Source: UBA7985 sp965658725 (GTDB lineage: Bacteria; Pseudomonadota; Alphaproteobacteria; UBA7985). Taken from it: a stretch of DNA of 6,702 bases. Every line of letters starts with the position of its first letter. Position 1 is the first letter of the stretch. The stretch is taken from the NCBI GenBank assembly GCA_965658725.1, contig CBFHUI010000112.1, positions 1 to 6,702 of the forward strand, written 5' to 3'. This document shows positions 5,615 through 6,702 of this stretch, one piece after another. The notes under the pieces were generated by a model. The model was not told the DNA's origin. It saw only the letters and a list, made by a program, of their open reading frames with translations, and ran no database searches. Position numbers and translations under genes: made by a program.

Positions 5615-5987
5615 CCTGACGCTGAGCTGGGGGTTTCTGGTGTTTCTCGTGCTAGGCGGGTTGGGCGTGTTCCTGCAGCGCGGCGCGCCCTACATCCTGC
5701 CCCGGCGCGTGCTCGCCTGGCCGGTGCTGAGCACGCTCAACCGCCTGCTTCCCGGCGCACTGATTCTGCTGTTCTTTCTCGTAACATTCGTGGTGGACGG
5801 GAAAGACGGCGTGCTCAAGCCTTGGGTGTTGTGGGTTGAGGTCGGCATACTGCTGCTGGCCGTGGGCGTGCACCTGCTGCTCCGGCAAGTGCTCGTCACC
5901 ATCGTTTTCGCTGTCGCCCTTCATTACGTGGTGTTTTACCACGCCGTGGGTTGGTTCTTGCAGGCCGCTTACAACTGGTCGCCTTAA
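5607..5987 (+). CDS. azlD: AzlD family small membrane protein, partner of AzlC
   Basis: This 126-residue protein has four hydrophobic segments (about residues 7-24, 46-63, 72-91 and 93-115), the normal size and layout of AzlD. AzlD works with AzlC as the small subunit of a branched-chain amino acid exporter in the inner membrane. The family motif RGAPYILPRR (25-34) follows the first segment, and LNRLLPGALI (44-53) opens the second, as is usual in AzlD. Its ATG lies inside the end of azlC (eight-base overlap) behind GGGGGATCGGAG, so translation is probably coupled. Its TAA overlaps the TAA of the convergent transporter gene. Nothing unusual is seen in the protein. Confidence 0.9.
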   Translation: MDDLTLSWGFLVFLVLGGLGVFLQRGAPYILPRRVLAWPVLSTLNRLLPGALILLFFLVTFVVDGKDGVLKPWVLWVEVGILLLAVGVHLLLRQVLVTIVFAVALHYVVFYHAVGWFLQAAYNWSP

Positions 5988-6702
5988 CCCTTAGGAGCCG
6001 CAGCAGACTGATGCCCAATGGCGCTGTTCTGGTGGCGGGCGATGATCAGCAGGGAAAGCAGAAAGATCACCGCCGGCAGCAGTGAGGAACACAAGCGGAT
6101 CATCAAAATGGCTGCATCCGTCTGCTCCGGGAACACCCGCACCCCGTCCTCGTAATAGGTCTGCTGATAGCCTGACAGGCTCAGCAAAGCGCCAAACACC
6201 AGCGGACCGAAAGCGATGCCCAGCTTTTGCTGCGTGGTGAACCAGCCGTTGAAGGCCCCTTCAAGCGACAAACCTGTCCGCACCTGCCCGTCTGTCACAC
6301 TGTCCGGGATCATCGACCATGGGAAAACCTGATAACCACCGAAGAACCAACCAATCACAGCCATGAGCGGATAGAGCAGGATCAAGCTGTCCGCGCTGAG
6401 CAGAAAAACCGTTGCCACAGCAATCGCCAGCCCGCTGATCGCAACGATATAGCCCCGCTTCTTTCCCACCCGGCTGCCAAACCATGTCCAAAACGCCATC
6501 GACGCCATGGTTGAAATCACAAAGACCAGAAAGAAGCCGATGTTGGCTTGCACCGGGTCTTCAACCTGAAAATGGTACTTCAGGATGTAGAGCAAGTTAG
6601 ACGTCACCACTGTCAGCGAGGAGACCTGCAGGAAGTACGTGATGCACAGAATAGGGCCAAGATGGATGCTGATCGCTTGAGCATGGAATTGCAACAATCG
6701 AG
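5984..6702 (-). CDS. GPH-type MFS sugar:cation symporter, C-terminal half (5' end outside window)
   Basis: The frame is open from the right edge to a TAA at 5984-5986, leaving about 239 codons of a transporter that is normally about 450-500 residues. The first possible start near 6697 is only an internal TTG; the N-terminal half is missing from the window. It looks like the second six-helix bundle of the glycoside-pentoside-hexuronide:cation symporter family (MFS_2, melibiose-carrier-like). Numbering from the TTG codon, the loop GSRVGKKRG (74-82) is the inter-helix basic motif, and PWSMIPD (126-132), followed by TDGQVRTG, corresponds to the family's conserved cytoplasmic loop with an acidic residue and R/TG. 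The C-terminus is polar (IARHQNSAIGHQ). The substrate cannot be assigned; sugars, glycosides and uronides are all handled by this family. It converges on azlD with overlapping stop codons. Confidence 0.85.
   Translation of the reverse strand, partial: RLLQFHAQAISIHLGPILCITYFLQVSSLTVVTSNLLYILKYHFQVEDPVQANIGFFLVFVISTMASMAFWTWFGSRVGKKRGYIVAISGLAIAVATVFLLSADSLILLYPLMAVIGWFFGGYQVFPWSMIPDSVTDGQVRTGLSLEGAFNGWFTTQQKLGIAFGPLVFGALLSLSGYQQTYYEDGVRVFPEQTDAAILMIRLCSSLLPAVIFLLSLLIIARHQNSAIGHQSAAAPKG

Overview
The window looks like a chromosomal stretch from an alphaproteobacterium. The evidence is the acpS-lepB-rnc-era core cluster, a ParC C-terminus of alphaproteobacterial type, and a small DUF1127 gene followed by hairpins that show CCTCC-rich loops. 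That last arrangement is known from Rhodobacter and the rhizobia. The order or genus cannot be named from the sequence alone. Base composition is moderately GC-rich and even across the window, and there is no sign of a transposon, phage or CRISPR array.

Layout, left to right. Bases 1-290 (+) hold the 3' end of parC (topoisomerase IV subunit A). Bases 291-534 are a non-coding leader. Bases 535-693 (+) encode a 52-residue DUF1127 protein missed by ordinary length cut-offs. Bases 709-850 (+) form three consecutive hairpins whose loops expose anti-Shine-Dalgarno-like CCTCC motifs, and the third is also an intrinsic terminator. This DUF1127-sRNA unit is the most interesting part of the window. Bases 908-4793 (-) form a compact operon transcribed acpS, lepB paralogue (broken), lepB, rnc, era. 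It covers acyl-carrier-protein activation, signal-peptide cleavage, rRNA/dsRNA processing and 30S subunit assembly. Bases 4901-5987 (+) carry azlC-azlD, a two-component exporter of the branched-chain amino acid type. Bases 5984-6702 (-) hold the C-terminal half of a GPH-type major facilitator sugar/cation symporter that runs off the window.

How the parts fit together. acpS, lepB, rnc and era form a housekeeping cluster with very tight junctions (rnc and era share one base; lepB and rnc are 5 bases apart), which suggests coupled translation. There are two divergent lepB copies in tandem. The upstream one is intact over its whole length except for a single in-frame TAG between its catalytic half and its C-terminal half, so it is a recent pseudogene, a sequencing error or, less likely, a read-through gene. 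The DUF1127-hairpin unit points towards era and ends 57 bases from the era stop. By analogy with the Rhodobacter CcaF1/CcsR system it is probably a stress-responsive RNA regulator, but that role is inferred from motif and position. No gene-free stretch exceeds 300 bases.
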